From: Pelagibacteraceae bacterium AG-430-I06
GTDB lineage: Bacteria > Pseudomonadota > Alphaproteobacteria > Pelagibacterales > Pelagibacteraceae
Assembly: GCA_003209895.1 (NCBI GenBank)
Contig: QCOH01000002.1
Coordinates: 51,972-115,971 of the forward strand
Direction: 5' to 3'
DNA length: 64,000 bases
This document shows, in pieces, positions 41,280 through 50,292 of this stretch (positions within the stretch are counted from its first letter, which is position 1; the number at the start of each line of letters is the position of its first letter). A program made the translations under genes and the position numbers. Below the pieces are notes generated by a model. It was given only the letters and a program-made list of their open reading frames with translations. It was not told where the DNA came from and did not search any database.

Positions 41280-42425
41280 ATGAAAAAGAAGAAAAAATTA
41301 AAAAAAGCTGTAAGAAAAAAATATAAGAAAAATTCTCCTAAAAAGAGAAAAAAACCAAAAAAAACTAAAAAAAGGCGTTTTAAAAAAGTCTTTAAAAAAT
41401 CAATCAAAAGAAAAAAAATTAAATTAAAAGATAAAAAGTCAAAAAAAACAAAACTTATTTCTTTTGAGTTTTTTGAAAATATTAAACCACCAAGTTTAAC
41501 AAGAATTTTTTCTTATGTAAGTCGACCAATCTTTGAAGCATATTATAATTATCAAAGAGAAAGAAAAAGAAAACTTTTAAAAATTCAAGAAGCTAAGGAA
41601 AAAAAACTGGAAAGAATTAAAAGGGAAAAATTTGAACTTGTTAGAAAGATGAAAGAAGAACAGTTAAAAGAAGAAGCTTATTATTCAAAAGAGCTTAAAA
41701 AAGATATGAGAATTTTTTTAAGAGAGCAGGAAAGAGAGACTCGCAAAGAAAAAGCGAAACAACAACAAGAGATAATTAATAATCTAAAACTTAGAAAGCA
41801 AATAGCTGCATTTGAGGATAGACAGAACAAAGAGATAAATGAACTTGAGAAGACTGCTTTTAAAGCTGAAAAAGAAGATTATCAAGATGTACTAGACCGG
41901 ATCGCTTTAATTAGAGAAAAGTATAAAAACTTACGTTTAGAAAGTTATAGGAAGAAGTTACAAGATCTTGGAATTGAAGTTAAAGGCAACGAAGATAAGT
42001 CAGCACTTCTTGAGAAAGAAAAAATACTCCTATTACAAAAATCCGAAATTGAAAATACTTTAATGCCTTTTACAAGATCACTAAGATCGATAGCTTTTTT
42101 TTGTAATCGTTCACATATATTAGGCAAACATTTGTCACCACTTAAAATTGTGGACTTTTCTCATGATACTGGAGAGGTTTATCTAAAGTGGCTTGATTTA
42201 ATGGACTCAGAAGACTTTCTTTTACTTTGTTATCTTAAAGATAATTCTATAGAGAGCAAAAAAATAGTTTTAGAAATGAAAACAAATCCAGATAAGCATT
42301 TAAGTGTTGAATTCGATATAAAGTCTGTCTTTCAATTTCAAGAAACGGCAATTGATAATGTGGTTAAAATGATTGAAAGAGAGAGAAATTCAAAAAAAAC
42401 CTCTGAACAAAAACAGGCTAGTTAA
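41280..42425 (+). CDS. Uncharacterised protein: Lys/Arg-rich N-terminal tail, long charged coiled coil, small C-terminal domain
   Basis: 38 of the first 59 residues are K/R with one acidic residue; central ERKRKLLKIQEAKEKKLERIKREKFELVRKMKEEQ... heptad-like region; C-terminal ~110 aa folded-looking domain. Confidence 0.75.
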   Translation: MKKKKKLKKAVRKKYKKNSPKKRKKPKKTKKRRFKKVFKKSIKRKKIKLKDKKSKKTKLISFEFFENIKPPSLTRIFSYVSRPIFEAYYNYQRERKRKLLKIQEAKEKKLERIKREKFELVRKMKEEQLKEEAYYSKELKKDMRIFLREQERETRKEKAKQQQEIINNLKLRKQIAAFEDRQNKEINELEKTAFKAEKEDYQDVLDRIALIREKYKNLRLESYRKKLQDLGIEVKGNEDKSALLEKEKILLLQKSEIENTLMPFTRSLRSIAFFCNRSHILGKHLSPLKIVDFSHDTGEVYLKWLDLMDSEDFLLLCYLKDNSIESKKIVLEMKTNPDKHLSVEFDIKSVFQFQETAIDNVVKMIERERNSKKTSEQKQAS

Positions 42426-43494
42426 TAAGATCGCTCAACTTTTTAATTTCACCAATTTTAAATAGAACCGCGTCATTTTCATTATATCCAAATTTTTTAG
42501 CGTTTACTTTAAACCTTTTTGGAGGCTCCCAAATAGGTTCCAAACTTAATATTGCTGTTCCCCAGTGCATTCCAACAACTTTTTTAACTTTTAAATCTCG
42601 CATTAAAGACAGAAGTTCTTCGGGATTTGTATGAAAAATCGACTTATCTTTTATAGGAATAATTGGATAAAAATTATAAGCACCAATATTTCCAAAAGCT
42701 AAATCTATTGGACCATATTTTTCACCTAATTCTTTATAAAATGGTGCAGGACCCGTATCGCATGCAAATAATATTTTCTTTCCCTTAAATTCTATAAGAA
42801 AACTACCCCAAAGACTCCTGTTTGTATTTCCACTGCCCCATATCCAACGCTTACTCCAATGTTGAGCAGGTAACATTGTTACAGTTATTTCATCGTTAAT
42901 TTTAATTTTTTCATACCAGTCCATTTCCTTCACTTTATCCTTTTTATATCCATTTCTTGTAAAATATTTTCCAAGTTTCAAAGGAACAAGAACTTTAGTA
43001 TTTTTATAAGGAAAGTTTTTTATCGTACGTATACTCATATGATCGTAATGGTTATGTGTAAGTAAAAATAAATCTGTCTTGGGAAGCTCTTTTAATTTAA
43101 GTGGAGAGTCCACATATTTTTTGGGACCAAACCACAAAGGTCCATAATTCTTTTCAAAAACTGGATCAGTAATAATTGTAGTTTCTCCAAGTTTAATAAT
43201 AAAACTCGCGTGATCAAGCCACATTACATAGGAGTCCGATTTGTAAATCTGAAGGTTCTTTAAAACTATCTGTCTATCTATTATATGCTCGGGGGGATAA
43301 TTAATCTTGAGTTTCTTTTTTTCTTCGCTAAAAACTTTCCATTTCCACTTAAAGTTAGGATCTCTTTTCGGACCACCCTCTGGGTTTCTAAAAGAAAATA
43401 GTTTTCCATCTTTGTGTATATGATGATATGGTTTTTCCATTGCACACACAGTACTAAAAGAAAAAAGGAAAATTATAAATAGGAAAAACTTCAT
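42418..43494 (-). CDS. MBL-fold metallohydrolase (NAPE-PLD/RomA-like), probably exported
   Basis: Signal peptide; LLTHNHYDHMSI (HxHxDH), WKWKVFSEEKKK, ILFACDTGPAPFY, VVGMHWGT. Confidence 0.88.
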   Translation of the reverse strand: MKFFLFIIFLFSFSTVCAMEKPYHHIHKDGKLFSFRNPEGGPKRDPNFKWKWKVFSEEKKKLKINYPPEHIIDRQIVLKNLQIYKSDSYVMWLDHASFIIKLGETTIITDPVFEKNYGPLWFGPKKYVDSPLKLKELPKTDLFLLTHNHYDHMSIRTIKNFPYKNTKVLVPLKLGKYFTRNGYKKDKVKEMDWYEKIKINDEITVTMLPAQHWSKRWIWGSGNTNRSLWGSFLIEFKGKKILFACDTGPAPFYKELGEKYGPIDLAFGNIGAYNFYPIIPIKDKSIFHTNPEELLSLMRDLKVKKVVGMHWGTAILSLEPIWEPPKRFKVNAKKFGYNENDAVLFKIGEIKKLSDLIN

Positions 43495-43592
43495 TCACTG
43501 TCTTTTTTATCGCTTTTGCAATCATAATTCATGATTATTTTTGCGACAAAAAAGGCAGCTAGAGCAATTAAAGAGATACCAATCAAAGCCAT
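43491..43592 (-). CDS. Putative 33-aa single-TM microprotein (not in ORF track)
   Basis: Minus-strand ATG (cat 43590-43592) to TGA (tca 43491-43493): MALIGISLIALAAFFVAKIIMNYDCKSDKKDSE; TGA overlaps the ATG of the MBL hydrolase (ATGA). Confidence 0.55.
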   Translation of the reverse strand: MALIGISLIALAAFFVAKIIMNYDCKSDKKDSE

Positions 43593-43602
43593 AATCTAAA
43601 AA

Positions 43603-43812
43603 TTAAGATTTTTTAGCTTTTTTAGGACAGTAATCTGCAGAAACTCTATCTTTAAATTCTTTATCGGATATTAAGCTAGATTTAAGCCATATGTAGCTTT
43701 TTTCGTAACTACCAGCATCACTTACTTTCGTGCATTTAGGTCCCAATGTTACCTTGCTTGTACAGTTCACTAAAATAAGTGAACTCATAACAATTATTAA
43801 AATATTTTTCAT
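43603..43812 (-). CDS. Small putative lipoprotein
   Basis: MKNILIIVMSSLILVNCTSK lipobox; 69 aa. Confidence 0.65.
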   Translation of the reverse strand: MKNILIIVMSSLILVNCTSKVTLGPKCTKVSDAGSYEKSYIWLKSSLISDKEFKDRVSADYCPKKAKKS

Positions 43813-43865
43813 ATTTGAAATGTATTTTTTATTTTTGTTTTAAGAGGGGCTGAAATTTGTTTTTT

Positions 43866-44663
43866 TTATGCGTCCAAAATAATTCTATGCATTACTCTCC
43901 TCCCCTGAAAGGGAGTTGCAGAATGAATGACTGAGTGGTTATCCCAAATAACTATAGTATTTTTTTCCCAAAAAAAGCTTTTTTGAAACTCTTTTTTCGT
44001 TTGATGGTTGAATAAAAAATTTAAAAGATTTTTAGAATTTTCTCCACTTAAATTTTTTATGGCAATTGTGTGACCTGGACTTAAATAAAGTGTTTTTCTA
44101 TTTCCAACCTTTTTCACAATTGGATGTTCTGCTATAAAATCTTTTGATTTTCCAGTTCCTCTTTCAGCCTCTCTCTCAAGCCTTGTGACTGATATTGGCC
44201 CCGCTGAACTAAAAATACCAACTAGATTTTCAATTCTATTTTTGGTTTTTTGATCTAAAGCCTCATATGATGCCAATTGCGAGGCAAACAATGTTTGACC
44301 CTGATCTTTTCTAACTATTTTGCCCATTAGACAAGTATATTTCGGTGTTTTACTTAAATAACTACTATCTGTATGCCATCCTTCGCCGTAAGATTTTCCT
44401 TTATCATTTTCTTTTCTTTCAACAACAGTGATGCCTTTAAAGTTTTCAAGGTCTTTTAACATTGGATACTCTTTAATTTTTCCTAATTGTTCTGCAAATT
44501 TTAAATATTCGCCTGGTTCTAAATTCTGACCTCTAAAGCAAACGAAACCATAATTATTTAGCGTTTCTTTAATCTGATCAATAATTTTTGGCTTTGCTAA
44601 ACTAAGATCGTAAGAAATTGAAGCACCAATGTTGTTTTTAAATGGCTCTACTTTTATATTCAT
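43866..44663 (-). CDS. TauD/TfdA-family Fe(II)/2-oxoglutarate dioxygenase
   Basis: NYGFVCFRGQNLEPGEYLKFAEQLG, GEGWHTDSSY (HxD), IWDNHSVIHSATPFQGRRVMHR. Confidence 0.88.
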   Translation of the reverse strand: MNIKVEPFKNNIGASISYDLSLAKPKIIDQIKETLNNYGFVCFRGQNLEPGEYLKFAEQLGKIKEYPMLKDLENFKGITVVERKENDKGKSYGEGWHTDSSYLSKTPKYTCLMGKIVRKDQGQTLFASQLASYEALDQKTKNRIENLVGIFSSAGPISVTRLEREAERGTGKSKDFIAEHPIVKKVGNRKTLYLSPGHTIAIKNLSGENSKNLLNFLFNHQTKKEFQKSFFWEKNTIVIWDNHSVIHSATPFQGRRVMHRIILDA

Positions 44664-45289
44664 TACTCACTACTAAAATAGATATCTCGGTAATATGCAA
44701 TAATTTTTTGTTTAGAGTTATTTGAGTCAGAAAATATTGCAATAAAATTTGTAAAGGAAATTCCATGAGTTTTTTCCAGCAATTCCCTCACATTTATCTT
44801 TCGAGTATGCCACTTCCCACTTTTATCATTTGAGATAACATAATCTCTACTTCCTTTTGTCCAAGGGCTCTGTTGTAAATACCCTTCCTCTAAAAATGAA
44901 GAATGAGCCAGGCTAACTAGTTTTGCCCCTATTTTTTTTCCATGACCAACCATAATTCTTGCCGTCCAATCATGTCCATCTTTCGTTTTTTGATCAATAT
45001 TTATAAAATCTTTTTCAATTTTAAAAGTAATATTTAAAAAAGGCATCTCATTGAGAAGCTCTTTACTAATTTCCATACCAAGACCCGTAGCACTTTTTTC
45101 TGCTTCCGCTTTTAAATACCAGCCTTTATCGTCCTTATTATTTGTATATACAGTTTTTTTTCCAAACCCCCTTTTTTCTAAAAGCTTCATACCTTCATCG
45201 CTAAAATCGATTCGGAATTCTTTTGAATTTGCGGTTGCAAAAATAAATACTACATACAAAAAAGTTGCAAAAAATCTCATGAATAACAT
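44663..45289 (-). CDS. DUF3047-like exported protein
   Basis: Signal peptide; KLVSLAHSSFLEEGYLQQSPWTKGSRDYVISNDKSGKWHTRKINVRE resembles DUF3047 family segments. Confidence 0.55.
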   Translation of the reverse strand: MLFMRFFATFLYVVFIFATANSKEFRIDFSDEGMKLLEKRGFGKKTVYTNNKDDKGWYLKAEAEKSATGLGMEISKELLNEMPFLNITFKIEKDFINIDQKTKDGHDWTARIMVGHGKKIGAKLVSLAHSSFLEEGYLQQSPWTKGSRDYVISNDKSGKWHTRKINVRELLEKTHGISFTNFIAIFSDSNNSKQKIIAYYRDIYFSSE

Positions 45290-45339
45290 TATTTAAATTA
45301 AAATTTGTAATTTGGCAAATACACCGTATATATAAATCA

Positions 45340-46371
45340 ATGGATATATTACTTATTATACTTGCAGTTGTTTTGTTAGCTTTAAATATTGCTGTAATAT
45401 TTTTTTTATTACGTAATAAACAACAAAAAACTGAGGATCCAACCCAATCCTTTAAAGATGAGTTTAATTCTTTCAAAGAGTCTTTCAGCCAATCTTTTGG
45501 ACACATGTCCAAAGATATCGCAAAAGATATGACGGGCGCCTTAACAAGAGTTGATGAAAAAGTAGGAGTATTTAATAAACAGGTAGAGGCCTTAAATAAA
45601 AGCCAAGATAATTTTAGTAGAATTCTTGCAGGTGTAAAACAATACGGAATTTTAGCAGAATTTTCTCTAGCCGCACTCTTAAAAGATTTATTACCTGCAT
45701 CGCAATATATAGAAAACTTAAAAATGAAACCTGAAGAAACAGGAGATACTGTTGAATTTGCTATTAAACTACAAGACGTTCTTGTTCCGGTAGATAGTCA
45801 TTGGCCAATTGAAAAATTTAAAGAAATAGACAATGCTTACCAAGCTAAAGACAAAGATGCTTTAAATAATGCGAGAAAAGATTTAGCTTCAGCTTTTAGA
45901 AATAAAGCTAAATCTGTAAGTTCAAAATATATTGCGCCCCCAAAAACAACGGATTTTGCAATTGTTTATGCTCCGACCGAAGGATTGTTTGCAGAGCTCT
46001 CGAGTTATCGTGATCCAAAAACTAAAGAACTTTTACTGGAGGAATTAAGAACAAAATATAAAATTACAATTGCTGGTCCAAATACTTTATCCGCTCTTTT
46101 ACAGTCATATCACTTAGGCTTTCAAACTCTTAAAGTTCAAAAGCATGCAACTCAAATTTATAATGACCTTAAACTTATCTCCAGAAGATTTGAAAAGCAT
46201 TTTGATGGTATAGTAGACTTGAGAAAAAAATTGGAACAAGCTATGACTACGACTGATAATTTTGGTAGAGATGCTCGCTCTATAATGAATACCTTGAATA
46301 ATATTAAAGATCCCGAAACAGTCAAAGAGACAGTTGAGGAAAATTCTGATAAAATTAAAGCTTTTAAATAA
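45340..46371 (+). CDS. rmuC: DNA recombination protein RmuC
   Basis: N-terminal TM; VEFAIKLQDVLVPVDSHWPIEKF, FAIVYAPTEGLFAEL, ITIAGPNTLSALLQSYHLGFQTL. Confidence 0.9.
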   Translation: MDILLIILAVVLLALNIAVIFFLLRNKQQKTEDPTQSFKDEFNSFKESFSQSFGHMSKDIAKDMTGALTRVDEKVGVFNKQVEALNKSQDNFSRILAGVKQYGILAEFSLAALLKDLLPASQYIENLKMKPEETGDTVEFAIKLQDVLVPVDSHWPIEKFKEIDNAYQAKDKDALNNARKDLASAFRNKAKSVSSKYIAPPKTTDFAIVYAPTEGLFAELSSYRDPKTKELLLEELRTKYKITIAGPNTLSALLQSYHLGFQTLKVQKHATQIYNDLKLISRRFEKHFDGIVDLRKKLEQAMTTTDNFGRDARSIMNTLNNIKDPETVKETVEENSDKIKAFK

Positions 46372-46384
46372 GTAAATTTCCCAA

Positions 46385-47803
46385 ATGTCAAATTTTGTAT
46401 TTTACGATTTCGAAACCAGTTCATCCAATAAACAATGGGGTCAAATTATTGAGGTAGGAGCGATATTGGTTGATGATCAATTAAATGAATTAGACAGATT
46501 TGAGTCTAGATCCAGGCTGTCACCAGGAATTATTCCCGAGGCAATGTCATTGATTGTAACTAAAACCTCACCCAAAAAATTAAAAGAAACTAATCTATCA
46601 CACTATGAAATGGTTAAACAGTTTGTAGATAAACTTAAAACTTGGGGCAAGGTTACTTTTATTGGCTGGAATAATATTGAGTTTGATCAAATTTTTTGGA
46701 GGAATACTTTATTTCAGAATTTGCAATATCCTTTTACTTCAACAACCAACGGAAATAAAGAGGGTGATCTACTCAATCTAGCCAGAGCTGCAAATCTCTA
46801 CTATCCAAATACACTTAAGAATGCGATTAATAAAAAAGGAAATTTAGAATATAAACTTGACACTATGGCGCCTCTAAATGGAATTAAACATGCTGCTCAT
46901 ACAGCAATAGGAGATTGTGGCGCTACATTAGAGATTGCTAAAATTATAAAAAAAAAAGCGGCAAGTGTTTGGGACAGTAGTCTTTTAACTTCGAACAAAG
47001 ATGAGAGTCTAAAGATAATCAAGAGTGAAAAGCTTTTTTGTGCTAATGAGTTTTATTACGGTAAAGTTGTTCCTTTCGTTCAGACATTTGTTTGTCAACA
47101 TCCAATTTATCAATGGCCAAAAACTTTTGATTTAAAGCATGATCCAGCTATTTATATGGATATGCCAGTTCAGACATTAAAAGAAGAGTTAAAAAAAGCA
47201 CCAAAGGTTTTGAGAACTTGTCGTCACAATAAACATCCTATTGTAATGAATCCTTCATACATAGATCAATTTGAAGAATATAAATTGATTGGAATAAATA
47301 AATTAACAAAAAGGGCAGAAATAGTAAGAAAAAATAAAAAATTTGCTGAAAAGGTTGAATTAATTTTAAGAGACGAAGCTCAAGAAAAAGCTGAAACCCA
47401 ATCACAGGAAGATATTTGTGAGGAGGAAAGTTTATATAATTTTCCCCCACCAGAGGACAATAAAGCTTTGGCTGGTTTTCACGATACAGAATGGGACAAA
47501 AAGCTTTTATACTTACAAAAATTTAAAGATAAAAGATTCCATTATTTTGGAAAGAAATTACTTTATCAAGAAAAACCCGATCTTTTACCGAAAGAAGATT
47601 ATGATGAAATACACAATACAATTAAAAAAAGGGTTCTTTCTACATCTGAAAATAAAAAATGGAATACTATTCCTAGAACTTACAAAGAAATTGATGACCT
47701 TAGAATAAAATTTGAAAAGAACAAAGAAACAGAGAAGCTAAAAATGCTTGAAGAAATTAACGTATACGTTGAAGAATTAGAAAAAGCATATTCTAGGGCA
47801 TAG
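46385..47803 (+). CDS. sbcB: Exodeoxyribonuclease I (ExoI)
   Basis: DEDDh motifs FVFYDFETSSSNKQWGQIIEVGAILVDD, FIGWNNIEFDQIFWRNTLFQNL, HTAIGDCGATLEI, plus an ExoI C-terminal region. Confidence 0.88.
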   Translation: MSNFVFYDFETSSSNKQWGQIIEVGAILVDDQLNELDRFESRSRLSPGIIPEAMSLIVTKTSPKKLKETNLSHYEMVKQFVDKLKTWGKVTFIGWNNIEFDQIFWRNTLFQNLQYPFTSTTNGNKEGDLLNLARAANLYYPNTLKNAINKKGNLEYKLDTMAPLNGIKHAAHTAIGDCGATLEIAKIIKKKAASVWDSSLLTSNKDESLKIIKSEKLFCANEFYYGKVVPFVQTFVCQHPIYQWPKTFDLKHDPAIYMDMPVQTLKEELKKAPKVLRTCRHNKHPIVMNPSYIDQFEEYKLIGINKLTKRAEIVRKNKKFAEKVELILRDEAQEKAETQSQEDICEEESLYNFPPPEDNKALAGFHDTEWDKKLLYLQKFKDKRFHYFGKKLLYQEKPDLLPKEDYDEIHNTIKKRVLSTSENKKWNTIPRTYKEIDDLRIKFEKNKETEKLKMLEEINVYVEELEKAYSRA

Positions 47804-47838
47804 TTGACATTTTTGAAAAAAACTTTATTTATAATTTT

Positions 47839-48159
47839 ATGGCCACAAAAAAAGTAACTGATGAAAATTTTGAAACTGAAGTTATAAAATCTCAGAAGCC
47901 GACCATTGTGGACTTTTGGGCAGAATGGTGTGGTCCATGTAAACAAATCGGACCAATACTTGAGGAAATCTCCAACGAAATGTCTAATGATGTTGTGATA
48001 GCTAAACATAATATTGATCAAGAGCCCAATATACCAACGAAGTATGGGATAAGAGGAATTCCAACTATGCTTTTGTTTAAATCAGGAGAGCTCAAAGCAA
48101 CAAAAGTTGGAGCAACTACAAAATCAAATATTGTATCTTGGATAAAAGAAAACATTTAA
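47839..48159 (+). CDS. trxA: Thioredoxin
   Basis: VDFWAEWCGPCKQIGPILEEIS, YGIRGIPTMLLFKSGE. Confidence 0.96.
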   Translation: MATKKVTDENFETEVIKSQKPTIVDFWAEWCGPCKQIGPILEEISNEMSNDVVIAKHNIDQEPNIPTKYGIRGIPTMLLFKSGELKATKVGATTKSNIVSWIKENI

Positions 48160-49418
48160 TTTAAACTTAAAGCGTGGCCTACGAGATATAAACTACCAAA
48201 TATAACAATTATTTTCTTATTTTTTTTTGGAATTTTTTTTATTGCATCTCTTATGTCTTTTGATGCAATTGTCTCAAATCCATTTTTCTTTGCGATCTGT
48301 ACTAGTTCAGACTCACTCATAGCGTTAGGTTCATTTGGTATTTTCACAGTTACAACTTTTTTGAAAATACCTTTGAAATTTTTTATAAGCAAATCTGGAT
48401 TTTTATTTTTGAGACTTCCCCATACAGCATAAATAGGCTCTTCAAACCTTTTTAAAAATCTTGCTAAATTTTTGGTAGACTCATCACTATGACAACCATC
48501 CACTAAAATTCTTGTTTTATTAAGTTTTTTTGTGAGTTTCCCTCTTATAAATTGAACCCTTCCTTCAAATTGTATTTTTGGAATAGTTTTTTTAATTATT
48601 TTTTTTTTAACACCTAAATCTAGGGCAATTTTTATAGCTAATCCTACATTATCCAACAAACCTACAGAATGAACCTTTTTTGAATTAAGATAAATCAAAT
48701 TTTTATTATCTTTGTAAAACATTTTCTTATTTTTATTTATTATCTTCCAAGATCCATATTTTATTTTTATACTATTATTTTTATTTAAAATTTTTTTTAT
48801 TAACTTTGTTGTTTTAGGCTTTTGTTTGCCTATGTAAATTCTTGTATTTTCACTTAAATAACCAACTTTTTGTTTACAAATTTCCTCCAAGGTCTTAGGG
48901 CGGACCCATTCTTGATGTTGATAATTTATATTTGTAACTATTTGAGCTAAAGGATTGGACCATAGATTTGTACTATCTTTTCTAAACAAAAGTCCACTCT
49001 CAATAAGGTTAAATGAGTTTGAGTTTGTTTTGACTGCTGCTAAAATATAAATACAGGTCAGCAACTCAAACAAAGTAAGTTTTTGTTGAGTTTGCTCTAT
49101 AATTTTCTTATATTTTTTGATCTCATTTAAAGTAATAAATCTATTTCCCAACCAAAATCTTTGTCGAATATCATATAAATGGGGACTGGTGAAAGTATTT
49201 ACTTTCTGGCGGTTTGCCTCGAGAAAGTATTTTAATGAAGTTAAAACGCTGTTTTTACCGTCACTTCCAATAATATTTATTATTTTTTTAAGGCTTTCTT
49301 CTGGATTGTTAAGTTTTTTTAAAACTTTTTTTATTCTTTTGAGATCAAGATTAATACGACTGCTATACTGCTTTTGAAGTTTTCTGTAAAGATTCTTTGA
49401 AATTTGTGACATTATCAT
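48156..49418 (-). CDS. folC: Folylpolyglutamate synthase/dihydrofolate synthase
   Basis: RINLDLKRIKKVLKKLNNPEESLKKIINIIGSDGKNSV, TSPHLYDIRQRF, FEGRVQFI, ILVDGCHSDEST; adjacent to accD. Confidence 0.85.
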   Translation of the reverse strand: MIMSQISKNLYRKLQKQYSSRINLDLKRIKKVLKKLNNPEESLKKIINIIGSDGKNSVLTSLKYFLEANRQKVNTFTSPHLYDIRQRFWLGNRFITLNEIKKYKKIIEQTQQKLTLFELLTCIYILAAVKTNSNSFNLIESGLLFRKDSTNLWSNPLAQIVTNINYQHQEWVRPKTLEEICKQKVGYLSENTRIYIGKQKPKTTKLIKKILNKNNSIKIKYGSWKIINKNKKMFYKDNKNLIYLNSKKVHSVGLLDNVGLAIKIALDLGVKKKIIKKTIPKIQFEGRVQFIRGKLTKKLNKTRILVDGCHSDESTKNLARFLKRFEEPIYAVWGSLKNKNPDLLIKNFKGIFKKVVTVKIPNEPNAMSESELVQIAKKNGFETIASKDIRDAIKKIPKKNKKIIVIFGSLYLVGHALSLN

Positions 49419-50292
49419 TTTCAGATATAAACTGAGCTTGCTTTTTCTTCAATAAAATTGATAAGAGAGTTGAAACTGTAGATCTTAAAAACTTTCTTTC
49501 AATAACCATATCTATACCACCATGTTCTTTAACAAATTCTGCTGTTTGAAAATTTTCTGGTAACTCTTCTTTTACGGTGCTTTCAATTACTCTTCTACCT
49601 GCAAAGGCTACAATTGCTTTTGGTTCTGCAATTAAAACATCGCCTAATGAGGCAAAACTTCCTGTAACACCTCCTGCTGTTGGGTTACACATTACAATTA
49701 TATAAGGTAAGTTCTTACTTTTTAATTCATTTACAGCAAGAACGGTTTTACTCATCATCATTAGTGATATAGCTGATTCCATCATTCTTTGGCCACCACT
49801 GGAACTAAAAAAAATAAATGGAGTTTTTTTATCAATTGCATTCTGAACACCATGAACAAACGCTTCACCAGAAGCTGCACCGACAGAGCCTCCAATAAAA
49901 TTGAAATTCTGCGCACCAGCTGTTACAGTAATATTATTTACTTTTCCCTCCGCTATAAGTATTGCGTCTGATTGTTTAGTTTTTTCACGAGCAATTTTAA
50001 GTCTTTCAGTATATTTTTTGGTATCGACAAATTTTAATGGATCATCTTTTGGAACTGGAGTGTCAATAATACTAAATTCTTTATTATCAAAGAATACTTT
50101 AAATCTATCCTCACAACTTAATTTATGATGGAAACCACATGTTGGGCAAACACTTAAGTTTTTGAAAAGATCATCTTTATAAATTAAATTCTTACATTCA
50201 CAGGTCGTCCAAAGGGCTTCTTTGCTTGTAGAAGTTCTTTTTGCAAAAAGAGACTTAATTTTTGGTTTTATAAATTTTGTAATCCAGTTCAT
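49363..50292 (-). CDS. accD: Acetyl-CoA carboxylase carboxyltransferase subunit beta
   Basis: N-terminal C4 zinc ribbon (CECKN...CPTCGFH), GGSVGAASGEAF, SSSGGQRMMESAISLMMMSKT, NPTAGGVTGSFASLGDV. Confidence 0.96.
   Translation of the reverse strand: MNWITKFIKPKIKSLFAKRTSTSKEALWTTCECKNLIYKDDLFKNLSVCPTCGFHHKLSCEDRFKVFFDNKEFSIIDTPVPKDDPLKFVDTKKYTERLKIAREKTKQSDAILIAEGKVNNITVTAGAQNFNFIGGSVGAASGEAFVHGVQNAIDKKTPFIFFSSSGGQRMMESAISLMMMSKTVLAVNELKSKNLPYIIVMCNPTAGGVTGSFASLGDVLIAEPKAIVAFAGRRVIESTVKEELPENFQTAEFVKEHGGIDMVIERKFLRSTVSTLLSILLKKKQAQFISENDNVTNFKESLQKTSKAV

Noticed and set aside
47418-47708. ORFs 47418..47708 (+), 47238..47450 (-) and 47680..48021 (-)
   Set aside because: Alternative frames of sbcB and trxA with no independent support.
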